Assembly (NCBI GenBank): GCA_036244855.1
Contig: BQKZ01005214.1
Coordinates: 18,588 to 44,122 of the forward strand
Origin: Temnopleurus reevesii
Lineage: Eukaryota; Echinodermata; Echinoidea; Temnopleuroida; Temnopleuridae
Reading direction: 5' to 3'
Length of the DNA stretch: 25,535 nucleotides
The translations under genes and the position numbers were made by a program. Under the pieces are notes generated by a model. That model made no database searches. It worked only from the letters and a program-made list of their open reading frames with translations, and was not told where the DNA came from. Below, one piece after another: positions 9,990 to 19,145 of this stretch. The number at the start of each line of letters is the position of its first letter. Within the stretch, counting starts at the first letter, position 1.

Positions 9990-10670
9990 GGAATATAAAT
10001 GGCACATATAAAAAAAATCCAGTTTTTGCCTCTTATACGAAACATTTTGCATAAAACGTTGTGTTCTCATGATTTCTCTCACGAGTATGCATTTGCAGAA
10101 CTGGGCTATACACATATTAATTTCCATGCTTATGCATAGGTTGGCATCTCTGCATTTGGTTTGACTCTGTGACTATTCACATTTTCATTTCTAACCAATA
10201 CATAATTCCAGGGGCTTGGCATGTATGATATTGATATGAAGAGCATTTGAATGTTCAATGCTCACACGAGCATGCAGTGCATATACTTCAATAAAATTCA
10301 ATTCTGAAAGAAATTAAAATATAAGCTCCAAGATCCTCAATTTGTTAATATTTTGACAAAGCAACAATAGCCAAGGGGCAGTGATGCATGAAATCATTAT
10401 AGTGCCTTTTTAATATGTATTTTAATAAAACACCCTTCAAATTCCATATTGGTTTTCATGAGCACAACTCTTTGGCTATTTTCATTTCGTAAATACAGCA
10501 ATGACAGAGATTCTAACCTCAAAATTCTATTAATCAGGAGATTCTCCAGCCAAGACCACTTTCACACAAATGATTCTGCTCAATGTACAAGTAGCCCATA
10601 AAACCAGGAAATGGCGATTAAGTATTGTCGACGGAGGACATTTTTAAGATTATTCAAGTCATCCATTGCT
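9990..10670. other. AT-rich intergenic DNA, nothing recognised
   Basis: No coding exon or element with definable ends was recognised between the foldback element and the first GGGGGTGTTG element. Confidence 0.55.
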
Positions 10671-10676
10671 CTCTTA

Positions 10677-10877
10677 GGGGGTGTTGCTCAAAATCAACTG
10701 CAGATCAACTGCAACTTTGCAAATTGTAATGCGCATTTTCATTCACGCACGATATGCGCATTTTCATTCGCGCACGATATGCGCATTTAACAAGATGCGC
10801 ATGAAACAATGATTTTGATTGGCGCGTTCCGATCAACTGCAACTTGCGATCAATTGCAAATTTTGAGCAACACCCCC
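10677..10877. mobile_element. GGGGGTGTTG MITE, copy 1 (201 bp)
   Basis: The element begins GGGGGTGTTGCTCAAAAT and ends with the inverse, TTTTGAGCAACACCCCC. Flanking TTA at 10674-10676 and 10878-10880 is a candidate 3-bp target duplication; CTTAG as a 5-bp alternative also fits. Inside lie subterminal motifs of the GATCAACTGCAACTT type, a region rich in ATGCGCA, and a 25-bp tandem duplication (10729-10753 and 10754-10778). No coding capacity. A G-rich terminus with TTA duplication resembles PIF/Harbinger non-autonomous elements; that assignment is inference. Confidence 0.85.
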
Positions 10878-10880
10878 TTA

Positions 10881-11149
10881 GTCTGACATTTGAACTGGTA
10901 GCGTAAAACTTTGATTATATTCATTTATTCAGATCCATATTTGGTCAAAATGGACAACCACGGGTGACCCAGGAGATATTCAAACCCATGCAGAGGTCCG
11001 GGAGATTTTTGTTAAAATAGATTCTAAGAGGGAGATTTCCAAACAAAAAGTTTAAGTCTCTGTGGAAGAAACTAGAGCAAACAGAGGTAACATGGGAGGA
11101 ATTCAAACTGAACTAGGAGACTGGATGATTTCGTACAAATGGTCATTAT
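10881..11149. other. Spacer between MITE copies
   Basis: Non-coding DNA with repeated GGAGAT and GGGAG words (CAGGAGATATTCAAAC, GGGAGATTT, GGGAGGAATTCAAAC), which suggests an old internally repeated sequence. No gene is seen. Confidence 0.45.
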
Positions 11150-11308
11150 GGGGGTGTTGTTCAAAAGTTGCAGTTGATCGAAACACGCCAATCAAAATTA
11201 TTGTTTCATGCGCTTCTTGTTAAATGCGCAAACGGTGCGCGAATGAAAATGCACATTACAATTTGCAAAGTTGCAGTCGATTTGCAGTTGATTTTGAACA
11301 GCACCCCC
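11150..11308. mobile_element. GGGGGTGTTG MITE, copy 2 (159 bp)
   Basis: The ends are GGGGGTGTTGTTCAAAAG and CAGCACCCCC, flanked by TAT on both sides (11147-11149 and 11309-11311). Internal sequence matches copy 1 in reverse orientation: GCCAATCAAAAT, ATTGTTTCATGCGC, AATGCGCA and TTTGCAAAGTTGCAGT. An open frame at 11168-11422 runs through it and into the next element and is not a gene. Confidence 0.85.
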
Positions 11309-11311
11309 TAT

Positions 11312-11469
11312 GAGAGTGTTGCTACAAAGTTGCAATCAATTGCAAACCATTGTTTCATTTGCTTTGTGTCAAAAGAACAGATAGTTCGCACAAGAAAATT
11401 CTTTGTTCCCATTTGTAACTGATTTGTAGTTGAATTGCAATCTATTGCAAACTTTGTAGGAACACTCTC
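11312..11469. mobile_element. Related MITE with GAGAGTGTT ends (diverged subfamily)
   Basis: The left end GAGAGTGTTGCTACAAAGTT and the reverse complement of the right end (GAGAGTGTTCCTACAAAGTT) form strong inverted repeats of about 30 bp. Internal TTGCAATCAATTGCAAA and ATTGTTTCAT blocks tie it to the GGGGGTGTTG family. It starts three bases after copy 2 ends, so the two are back to back. Confidence 0.75.
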
Positions 11470-11647
11470 CTGGACAGTGTTTCACCAAGTTATAAAAAAC
11501 TTTAAGAACGACTTTACACATGACTGGTTTAAGTTCTTGCGCTGAATGATTGAGAATCTTTCGCATATTTCACTCATTAACGTACTCCAATCTTTCTTAA
11601 AGTCATGCATAACTTTAAGAACGATTTCCTGAAACACTGCCCAGGAG
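11467..11647. mobile_element. Foldback MITE, copy 2 (181 bp)
   Basis: The left end CTCCTGGACAGTGTTTCA and the reverse complement of the right end (CTCCTGGGCAGTGTTTCA) match at 17 of 18 bases. Arms continue with AACTTTAAGAACGA on both sides. It belongs to the same style as the elements at 9819 and 12701. It abuts or overlaps by three bases the preceding MITE. Confidence 0.75.
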
Positions 11648-11682
11648 GGAGATCTCCTATTGACAGAAAGAGAGATTTTTTT

Positions 11683-11850
11683 AGTGTTGTTTAGAGTTGC
11701 AATTGATCGCAAGTTGCAGTTGATCGGAACGTGCCAATCAAAATTATTGTTTCATGTGCGCCTTGCTCAAAAGGTATGTCATGCGCCAATGAAAATCAAT
11801 GTTACATTTTGCAAGTGATTTGCAATTAATTTGCGATCAACAACATCCCC
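11683..11850. mobile_element. GGGGTGTTG MITE, copy 3 (worn left end)
   Basis: Internal blocks TTGATCGCAAGTTGCAGTTG, GCCAATCAAAAT, ATTGTTTCATG and ATTTGCGATCAACAACATCCCC match the family. The left G run is degraded to AGTGTTGTTTAGAG and no target duplication can be read. The right ~38 bp recur at 14268-14305, where the duplicated block B begins inside this element. Confidence 0.75.
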
Positions 11851-12026
11851 TAAGTCTTGGGTGTGAACAGGGCATGATTGCTCACAGCTCCCATGAGCGG
11901 AGACAGGAAGTAAATAGGTGGCACGCTTGAACCAAAAGCATTCTCAGACAATGAACTTCTACGAGTTAGTCTGCATCATAATCCTTGAGCTAGTCTTCAG
12001 ACAGCAGACACTAATACATGTTGCTA

Positions 12027-12197
12027 AGGGGTGTTGCTAGAAAGCTGCAATGAATCACAAGTTGCAATTGATCAACAAGCAACAATCAAAGTTATTGTTT
12101 CATGTGTCTCTTATTAGAAGTGCTGACTGTGAGCTAATGAAAATGTGCTGATTTGCAGTTGCTTTGTTTACGATTGCAACTTTCTAGCAAGACCCCG
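12027..12197. mobile_element. GGGGTGTTG MITE, copy 4 (GCTAG subtype)
   Basis: The ends are AGGGGTGTTGCTAGAAAG and CTTTCTAGCAAGACCCCG, with CTA flanking both sides (12024-12026 and 12198-12200). Internal TTGATCAACAAGCAACAATC and ATTGTTTCATG keep the family layout. The same insertion is present in block B at 14473-14641, so it predates the duplication or haplotype split. Confidence 0.8.
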
Positions 12198-12253
12198 CTA
12201 GGCCAGGTTTCAGCGTATTTCTTTGCTCATCAAGATCTGCAGATAGACAACTA

Positions 12254-12581
12254 CAGTCAAACCTGTCTTAGTGGCCACCTGTCTATAGTGAACACAAGTC
12301 TACAGCGATCACATTGATTGATTCCCTCCAGAGGAAAGTTTGAGCTATAGAACCTGTCTATAGTGGCCACTTGTCTATGTTGACCACCATTCTACAGAGC
12401 CAACCTTAACTAATTCCTTCCAGATGAAAGTGTGTATTATGTAACACGTCTACAGCGGCCACCTTCATTGTTTCTCTCCAGATGAAAGCGTGTGTTAAAG
12501 AACCTGTCTATTGAGGTCACCTGTCTATAGCGGCCATCTCTTCTATTTCCCTTGGTTGGCCACTATAGACAGGTTTGACTG
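12254..12581. mobile_element. 328-bp TA-flanked MITE (CAGTCAAACCTGTC ends) with internal minisatellite
   Basis: The left end CAGTCAAACCTGTCTTAGTGG and the reverse complement of the right end (CAGTCAAACCTGTCTATAGTGG) are inverted repeats. TA lies on both sides (12252-12253 and 12582-12583). The interior is built from about four imperfect ~80-base units, each with CTGTCTATAG-GGCCAC, a TTGATTCCCTCCAG-like block and GATGAAAG.GTGTGT. It is non-coding. TA duplication and CAGT ends fit Tc1/mariner/pogo-type non-autonomous elements. Confidence 0.85.
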
Positions 12582-12700
12582 TAGAAGATTAGCCGTCTCA
12601 TCCACGCAAGGATATTCAAGAGAAATTGGACAGAGCAAATAAGTCACTGTTCAAGGCTTGAGAGTAGCTCAAGAATACAAAAGAAAGTGATTTCCCTCTG

Positions 12701-12896
12701 ATTCAGCATTCTGCGCAGGAATGTAGACCTGGCTTGTGTTTCATAAAGCTGACAGTATATCTAGCATGACTCTACAAATGACTGGTAACCCCTTCTCATG
12801 TGCAATTCATCGATAAAATCAGTTGTCCGTAGAGTCATGTGTACATCTCAAGCAAATTTCTGAAACACAACCCAAGTCTACATTCCTGCGCTGAAT
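12701..12896. mobile_element. Foldback MITE, copy 3 (196 bp)
   Basis: It starts ATTCAGC and ends GCTGAAT. The arms share GCGCAGGAATGTAGAC, TTGTGTTTCA(T/G)AAA and CATGACTCTAC over about 75 bp, so nearly the whole element can fold on itself. The centre has GACTGGTAACCCC. A minus-strand open frame at 12835-13017 starts inside it and is rejected. Confidence 0.75.
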
Positions 12897-13035
12897 GAGG
12901 GGACAGGATTTCTTTTGTCTGCCAGAACCATTGTAAATGTTTCAATGGCAGTTGTTTGCTTTGTACAGTTTCTTTGTCCTTTGTCCTAGTGAAATGTATA
13001 TTCTGATGTCTTGACACAAATAATAAAATCTTGAT

Positions 13036-14266
13036 CTAATTTTGTGCAAAAGGAAGGACAATTCCATCATTCAGCCCAATTAATTTCCCATATTTCACTC
13101 TCAATACATATTAAGAAATGAACAGAATTGAGAAGGAAAGATAATACATTTGTTCCAAATGTTAATAATGAGAGCACCAAGTTTAGATCGATGACAAAAC
13201 TAGCTTTCCTCCCAACAGTGGCTTGTTTTTGGGATGCGACCTTGATTACTAGATGCATAAAGTGATCAAAGATTACCATTTTTTCAAATTGGTTACATTT
13301 GTGGTCTAATTATGTGCAAAAAGGAGGACATTTCTATCATTCAGCCCAATTCATTTCCTATATCTCAATTTCAGTACTGAAAAAGAAATGTTAGGAAATA
13401 AAAAGGAAAGATAATACATTTGTTCCAAATGCTCAAAAAGGAAATGCCAAGTTTAGATCAATGACAAATCTAGCTTTCCTCCCGATAGTGGCTTGTTTAT
13501 GGGATGCGACCTTGATTACTAGACGCATAAAGTGATCAAAGATTACCATTTGTTCAAATTGGTTACATTTGTGGTCTAATTATGTGCAAAAGGAAGGACA
13601 GTTCCATCCTTCAGCCAAATTAATTTCCTATATTTCATTCTCATTACTTATCTAGAAATGAAAAGGAAAGATAATACATTTGTTCCAAATGTTCAAAATG
13701 AGAGCACCAAGTTTAGATCAATGACAAATCTTGCTTTCCTCCCGACAGTCGTTTTATTTGGGACGGACCTTGATTACAAGACACCTAAACTGAGCAAAGA
13801 TGACCGTTTGTTCTAAATGTTTGAAGTGAAAGCGTCGATTTTGGATCAATGGCAAATCTTGCTTTCCTTCCGACACTATTTTGTTTTGGGACATACCTGA
13901 TTACGAAACACATAAGCTGAACAAAAATGACCATTTATTTGAAATGCTTGAAGTGAAAATACCAAGTTTAGATCAATGAGAAATTTTGCTTTTCTTACTT
14001 TTGCTTTGGGACGGACCTTGACAAATAGACAATAAAACTGATTTTAAAAAAGACGGTGAGACAAAAAAAGTTATCAAAATCTTTGCACCCATTATCCTGA
14101 GACAGTCATGTTTGAAGTTATCATGATCAATCGGGACAAACGGGAAATTGTTGATAATTGTTTTACAGCACTTTAAATCTGGTGAATGTAATAAGTGGAA
14201 ATCACCACAGACCTGAACAAAAATTGTACTGAATGCAAATAATAGAAGCCAACCAAATGAATTCAA
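13036..14266. repeat. 270-bp tandem array in block A
   Basis: Units beginning CTAATTNTGTGCAAAAGGAAGG start at 13036, 13306 and 13576, exactly 270 bp apart. Each unit has an A half (TGTGCAAAAGGAAGGACA, ATTCAGCCCAATT, AAGGAAAGATAATACAT) and a B half (TTTAGATCAATGACAAAT, CTTTCCTCCCGACAG, GGGAC..ACCTTGATTAC). After the third unit only B halves continue, at about 126-bp spacing (about 13716, 13846 and 13970). Short minus-strand frames within are not genes. Confidence 0.85.
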
Positions 14267-14267
14267 N
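14267..14267. other. Ambiguous base N at a duplication junction
   Basis: A single N separates the end of block A (CAAATGAATTCAA) from the start of block B (AAGTGATTTGCG). Block B starts in the middle of a MITE and block A stops where block B continues past CATTCAA at 16677, so the N marks a join between two sequences that cover the same region. Confidence 0.8.
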
Positions 14268-14472
14268 AAGTGATTTGCGATTACTTTGCGATCAACAACA
14301 CCCCCTAAGTCTCGGGTGTGAACAGGGCATGATTGCTCACAGCTCCCATGAGCGGAGACAGGAAGTAAATAGGTGGCATGCTTGAACCGAAAGCATTCTC
14401 AGACAATGAACTTCTACGAGTTAGTCTAAATCGTAATCCTTGAGCTAGTCTACAGACAGCAGACACTCGCTA

Positions 14473-14641
14473 GGGGGTGTTGCTAGAAAGATGCAATGAA
14501 TCGCAAGTTGCAATTGATCAACAAGCAACAATCAAAGTTATTGTTTCATATGTGTCTTGTTAGGAGCACCAAGTGAGCAAATGAAAGCATGCTGATTTGC
14601 AGTGGTTTTGTTTATGATTGCAACTTTCTAGCAAGACCCCC
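14473..14641. mobile_element. GGGGTGTTG MITE, copy 5 (sister of copy 4)
   Basis: The ends are GGGGGTGTTGCTAGAAAG and CTTTCTAGCAAGACCCCC. Flanks read GCTA on the left and TAGG on the right. This is the block B counterpart of 12027-12197 with about 10 percent differences by eye. Confidence 0.8.
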
Positions 14642-14696
14642 TAGGCCAGGTTTCAGCGTATTTCTTTGCTCATCAAGATCTGTAGACAGACAATTA

Positions 14697-14815
14697 CAGT
14701 CAAACCTGTCCAACTGGCCATTTGTCTAAAGTGACCAACAGTATACATACATGTAGGCCACCTTTACTGATTCCCTCCAGATGAAAGAGTGTGTTATGAA
14801 ACCTGTCTTTAAAAT
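14697..14815. mobile_element. Truncated copy of the CAGTCAAACC element
   Basis: The left end CAGTCAAACCTGTCCAACTGG follows TA (14695-14696), and a GATTCCCTCCAGATGAAAG block follows. The right inverted repeat and most minisatellite units found in block A are missing, and sequence passes directly into the remnant of the foldback element. Confidence 0.75.
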
Positions 14816-14882
14816 CAAGTGTAGATCTACGAGCAACTTTGTGAAACTCAATTCTGGTTTACACATTCTTGCGCAGAATGAG
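14815..14882. mobile_element. Right-arm remnant of a foldback MITE
   Basis: It contains GTGTAGATCTACGAGCAACTTTGTGAAACTC and TTCTTGCGCAGAATGAGG, equivalent to the right arm at about 12840-12898. The left arm is absent, so this copy cannot fold. Confidence 0.6.
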
Positions 14883-15009
14883 GGGGATTTCTTTTGTCTG
14901 CCCAAATCATTGTGAATGTTCCATGGCCAGTTGTTTCATTTGTCCATTTTCTTTCAACTTTGATCTCAAAGTTAAATGTATATTCTGATGTCAACACACA
15001 AATCTTGAT

Positions 15010-16480
15010 CTAATTATGTGCAAAAGGAAGGAAAATTCCATCATTCAGCCCAATTCATTTCACTCTCAGTACATATTAAGAAATGAACAGAATTGAAAAG
15101 GAAATATAATACATTTTGTTCTAAATGTTGATAGTGAGAGTACCAAGTTTAGATCAATGACAAATCTAGCTTTCCTCCTGACAGTGGCTTGTTTTGGGGA
15201 TGCGACCTTGATTACTAGACGCATAAAGTCATCAAAGATTACCATTTGTTCAAATCGGTAACATTGTTGATCTAATTATGTGCAAAAGGAAGGACATTTC
15301 TATCCTTCAGCCCAATTCATTTCCTATATTTCAATTTCAGTACTGAAAAAGAAATGTTAGGAAATAAAAAGGAAAGATAATACATTTGTTCCAAATGTTC
15401 AAAGAGGAAACGCCAAGTTTAGATCAATGACAAATCTTGCTTTCCTCCCGACAGTCGTTTTATTTGGGACGGACCGTAATTACAAAACACCTAAACTGAA
15501 CAAAAAAAATGACCGTTTGTTCCAAAGTTTTTAAGTGAAACCGCCATGTTAGGATCAATGAGTGGCTGTTTGGGGGAGGAACTTGTTTGCTGAACACCTA
15601 AACTGATCAAAGAGTACCATTTGTTCAAATTATGTGCAAAAGGAAGGACAATACCATCATTCAGCCCAATTCATTTGCTTTGTTTCACTCTCAGTACTTA
15701 TTAAGTAATGAACAGAAATGAAAAGGAAAGATAATACTTCTGTTCCAAATGTTCAAAATGAGAGCACCAAGTTTAGATCAATGACAAATCTTGCTTTCCT
15801 TCCCAAATAGTTGTTTTATTTGGGAAGGACCTTGATTATAAACACCTAAAGTGAGCAAAAAATGATCGTTTGTTCCAAATGTTTGAAGTGAAACCGCCAT
15901 GTTAGGATCAATGAGTGGCTGTTTTGGGGAGGACCTTGTTTGCTGAACACCTAAACTGATCAAAGATTACCATTTGTTCAAATCGGTAACAATTTTTATC
16001 TAATCATGTGCAAATGGAAGGACAATTCCATTCTTCAGCCAAATTCATTTCCTATATTTCATTCTCAGTACTTATCTAGAAATGAAAAGGAAAGGTACTA
16101 CATATGTTCCAAATGTTCAAAATGAGAACACCAAGTTTAGATCAATGACAAATTTTGCTTTCCTCCCGACAGCGGTTTTACTTGGGAGGGACCTTGAATA
16201 CTAGACACCTAAACTGTGCAAAAATGACCGTTTGTTCCAAATGTTTGAAGTGAAAGCTTCAATTTTGGATCAATGACAAATCTTGCTTTCCTCCCGACAT
16301 TATTTTGTTTTGGGACATACCTTGATTACGAACACATAATCTGAACAAAACTGACCATTTATTTGAAATGTTTGAAGTGAAAATACCAAGTTTGGATCAA
16401 TGAGAAATCTTGCTTTCCTTACTTTTGCTTTGGGACGGACCTTGACAAATAGACATTAAAACTGATTTTAAAAAAGATGG
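15010..16480. repeat. Tandem array in block B
   Basis: A halves (TGTGCAAAAGGAAGG) begin at about 15010, 15272, 15629 and 16000. B halves (GATCAATGACAAAT.TTGCTTTCCT) occur between them and as a terminal run at about 16138, 16267 and 16400. Two B halves near 15555 and 15907 carry a shortened GGATCAATGAGTGGCTGTTT form shared with each other but not with block A, pointing to local unit exchange. Confidence 0.8.
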
Positions 16481-16679
16481 TGAGACAAAAAAGTTGTTTC
16501 AATCTTTGCATCCACCATCCTGTGCCAGTCATGTTCTAAGTTATCATGATCAAATGGACAAACTGTTATACAGCACTTAAAATCTGGTGCTTGTACTGAG
16601 TGGGAATCAATGTCTCTCTTCACAGTGAAAAAATTGTACTGAATGCAAAAAATAGAAAAGTAACCAAATGCATTCAATA

Positions 16680-17460
16680 ATTGTGAAGGAATATGAATGT
16701 ATATAGAGAGCAATGAGCAAATCAAAACAATATTTCTCGAACTGAAATATTCTTGAATTCATCCTGTAATTTCCCCCTTCCCTTCAATTCTCTTCCTAAA
16801 GCTCCCTACCCTCAACCCCCCCCCCTCTCAAAAAAAAAAGGTGAGACAAGTTTCAATTGTTCTTTTCAGAATCAGCAAGTTCCTGCTTGACTACATAAAT
16901 GAAGAAAATGAGAATTAAAAAATTTCTCCCCAGTCCCACCTCCAGCATCCACCTTAATAATATTGGCCTAAACATAGCACAGGTTCACTAGTTTCCTGGG
17001 GCCTTGGACAGTATCCCAAAACATAAAGGGCCAAACGACACAAGTACAAATAACTTGAAGAAAAGAACACAGATCCCTTACAGCGAGAGGTTGTACTGTA
17101 AAAATGGCACTCTGCCTAGCATGAAATAAACCCCTCAAAATAACTCCCTTCCAACATTCATTCTAGAGGTGGTATTATAAAAGATAAGAAATATGTGCAC
17201 GTGCGGGACGGGAATACAAAAAAAAAATCCATCTTCTTCACCTAAATCTTTAATTAATTTCTTATATTTTGCAAAATTAATCAGTTAACTTTGAATTACT
17301 CAATGGAAACAAGATGTGTTTGCTGAATTGTTTTCAGTTTTTTTATAACTTTTTCATTTTCGTATCCACTGAAGCTTTCAATGATGTTCATGACAATGAG
17401 GAGGATGTTGCTCCCAAGACTGCATCCTCATTTCAGCGGTTGTCATAGCAACTCCATCAC
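16680..17460. other. Intergenic DNA downstream of MEPCE
   Basis: It holds a C-rich stretch with a 10-base C run (16816-16825) followed by an A run. No exon or element with defined ends was found. It is the 3' flank of the minus-strand MEPCE gene. Confidence 0.55.
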
Positions 17461-17466
17461 TTTATT
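17461..17466 (-). terminator. MEPCE: Candidate poly(A) signal of MEPCE
   Basis: On the minus strand AATAAA begins two bases after the TAG stop (17471-17469). If functional, the 3' UTR would be only about 20-35 bases. A further variant, ATTAAA, lies at about 17250 on the same strand, so longer transcripts are possible. Confidence 0.4.
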
Positions 17467-17468
17467 GA

Positions 17469-19145
17469 CTATTGATCTTCTTCCTGCTTTTTAATACAGT
17501 CCACAGCAAGATCCTCTTTCTTTTCTCTTGGCATCTCCTCAGCACTCTTCAACTCATCGTTCTTTCCCTCCATCTCCTTCTCTTCCTTCATCTTTTTGTT
17601 TTGTTCTTCCTCTATCTTAGTCTCTGTGATCGGTTCTTCTTCTAATTTCCGCTTCAGTCCTTGCTTCTCCTGGCTGATAGACAAAGCTTCCTCCTTCTCA
17701 CCTTTCAGTTCTTTTTTCATCTCATCAATTGATTCATCATGTTTACGCTTCATTCCGTGTCTCTCTTTATGATCACTGGGTAGTCCTATGGTCTGAGATG
17801 TGGCGCGACTTACTGCTTGTTTCACCAACAGCTGATCAGTGGCCGAAGAAACATCATCTCCCTCTTTCTGTTTCTCCTTCTTCTCCTCTTTTAATTCTTC
17901 CTTCGTCTCCTCAATCGATTCATCATGTTTCCTCTTCACTCCCTGCCTCTCCTTGGCGTCGCTGGGCACTTCTGTAGCAGAGCTTGAAGCTGGTTTCATC
18001 AGTAATGCATCAGGTGCAACGAAAACATGATCCTCCTTCTCCTCCTCCCTCTGCATCTTCTGTTCATCTCTTCCTCCCTTCTTCCCTTCCATCTCTTGAA
18101 TGCTTGGTTCCTTCCTATGAAGTGGGGCAGTGCCAGGTTTGGCTGTGGCAGAGGAAAGAGATGAGATGACTGCAGTGGAGGGCAGCTTCTCCGTAGAAGG
18201 TCTTCTGCTCACTGGACGACTGCTTGAACTCAGCTTCGTGAACATCACTAGTGGTCGTCGGAAGCCTGCAGAACAATGAGAGGAAAATGAGTGAAATCTC
18301 CTTTAGAAATCATCTTCACAATCAGAATTTAATTTTTCTTAGAATTTCATGTAATGCTAAAATATAATGTGTATTGAATATTATGATATTTTATACACTG
18401 AGTTATTGGATCCATATCTATTTATTAGATTTGGTGCCCTATCTTGAAAATGTCATAGTAAACTGTAATTATTTGATAATTTAATTCCTTGTCTTTCTTG
18501 CATGTAGGATAAATGGACAAAAAGAATAGCAGGTACATAATGTCCTTTACCCATTAAATAAATGATTATATGGCATATTCAATCACCTTTTTTGATCATG
18601 CTGGCAATATAACTTTAAATCTTATTTCTACGGCATTTTTATTCAATACATATAGCTTTTTTTCTTTCCTTTGAACGGATATTGAAAAAAGTAAAACATC
18701 CCCATAGAACCAAACTTGTAAAAATACCAATTTAAATGTTAATGAACGTTGCCAAGTTAGGGAATAATTTTCCTGGTATCGCATCGCTATTTGCTATGCA
18801 TTTTTGCATGACTGATACATGAAAGATGTTCTGTGTAGAAACTTTTTCACATAGAACTGTATAGTAAAGTGTTATCAATATTTCCCCAATGTCTTAAACT
18901 GCTAATCAAATTTGAAAAGTAAAATTACTCCCTGCAAGTTAATGAATTTTCACAAGTTAGTCATAATCTTTCTTCAAAAATTCCCTGCAACACACAAAAA
19001 TTTTTTTCCTGGCCTTACCTTTTGACTTGTTGAGAGGAGTACCGATGACCTCACAGGTGGCAAAGCCGATTTCTTGAGATAGCAAGTAATCCTTGAACTG
19101 GTGAGGCTTGAAACGGATCTCTTTGTAGTTATTGTACGTTGTTTC
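17469..19145 (-). CDS. MEPCE: 7SK snRNA methylphosphate capping enzyme, last two coding exons (partial)
   Basis: Minus-strand exons are 19145-19019 and 18265-17469, joined by a phase 1 GT..AG intron that splits a Gly codon (G|GC). The first exon encodes 42 residues, ETTYNNYKEIRFKPHQF then KDYLLSQEIGFATCEVIGTP and LNKSK. With GFRRPLVMFTK from the next exon it matches the C-terminal end of the Bin3-type methyltransferase fold in animal MEPCE (ETIYKNY..PEQF..YL....GFSSYELV.TP..TSKGF.RP). The enzyme uses S-adenosylmethionine to methylate the gamma-phosphate at the 5' end of 7SK RNA and stays bound in the nuclear 7SK particle that holds P-TEFb. The usual protein stops about ten residues after this motif; here the reading frame continues for about 250 further Lys/Glu/Ser-rich residues with internal repeats. 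The SAM-binding exons are not visible and should lie upstream, beyond 25535. Confidence 0.88.
17640..17990 (-). repeat. MEPCE: Repeats encoding KRKHDESI units in the MEPCE tail
   Basis: Counting from the Val codon at 18248 as residue 1, two units align at residues 79-123 and 137-185: (P/T)D.LL.K....AT, PSD.KER.G.KRKHDESI.E.K.ELK.EK. The KRKHDESI octapeptide is at 105-112 and 167-174, a 62-residue period. A third, degenerate unit has EKQGLKRKLEEE from 194. The KRK clusters could serve as nuclear localisation or RNA-contact patches; that is inference. Confidence 0.8.
18266..19018 (-). other. MEPCE: Last MEPCE intron
   Basis: The donor is GTAAGG (19018-19013) and the acceptor CTGCAG (ending 18266), about 753 bases, phase 1. 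Around 18865-18940 it holds a diverged copy of a repeat also seen near 21800-21875 (CAATGTCTTAAACTGCTAATCAAATT). No other coding segment is seen. Confidence 0.8.

Larger units (their letters stand above)
11813..14266. repeat. Duplicated block A (~2.45 kb)
   Basis: From AAGTGATTTGC to ...ATTCAA this block recurs at 14268 to about 16677 in the same order and orientation. Shared parts are the right end of a MITE, a unique ~170-base spacer (GTGAACAGGGCATGATTGCTCACAG..), a whole MITE, a CAGTCAAACC element, a foldback element and the 270-bp tandem array. In the spacer the copies differ at only about one base in twenty; larger indels occur further on. Block A ends at an N (14267). Confidence 0.85.
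14268..16677. repeat. Duplicated block B (~2.4 kb)
   Basis: Second copy of 11813-14266. It begins with a 38-bp MITE remnant (14268-14305), then the shared spacer, the full MITE, a truncated CAGTCAAACC element, a truncated foldback element and a longer version of the tandem array. Block B lacks the right half of the 328-bp element and the left arm of the foldback element, and has more array units than block A. Confidence 0.85.

Noticed and set aside
11168..11422. 84-residue open frame
   Set aside because: It lies wholly inside two adjacent MITEs, so it is incidental.
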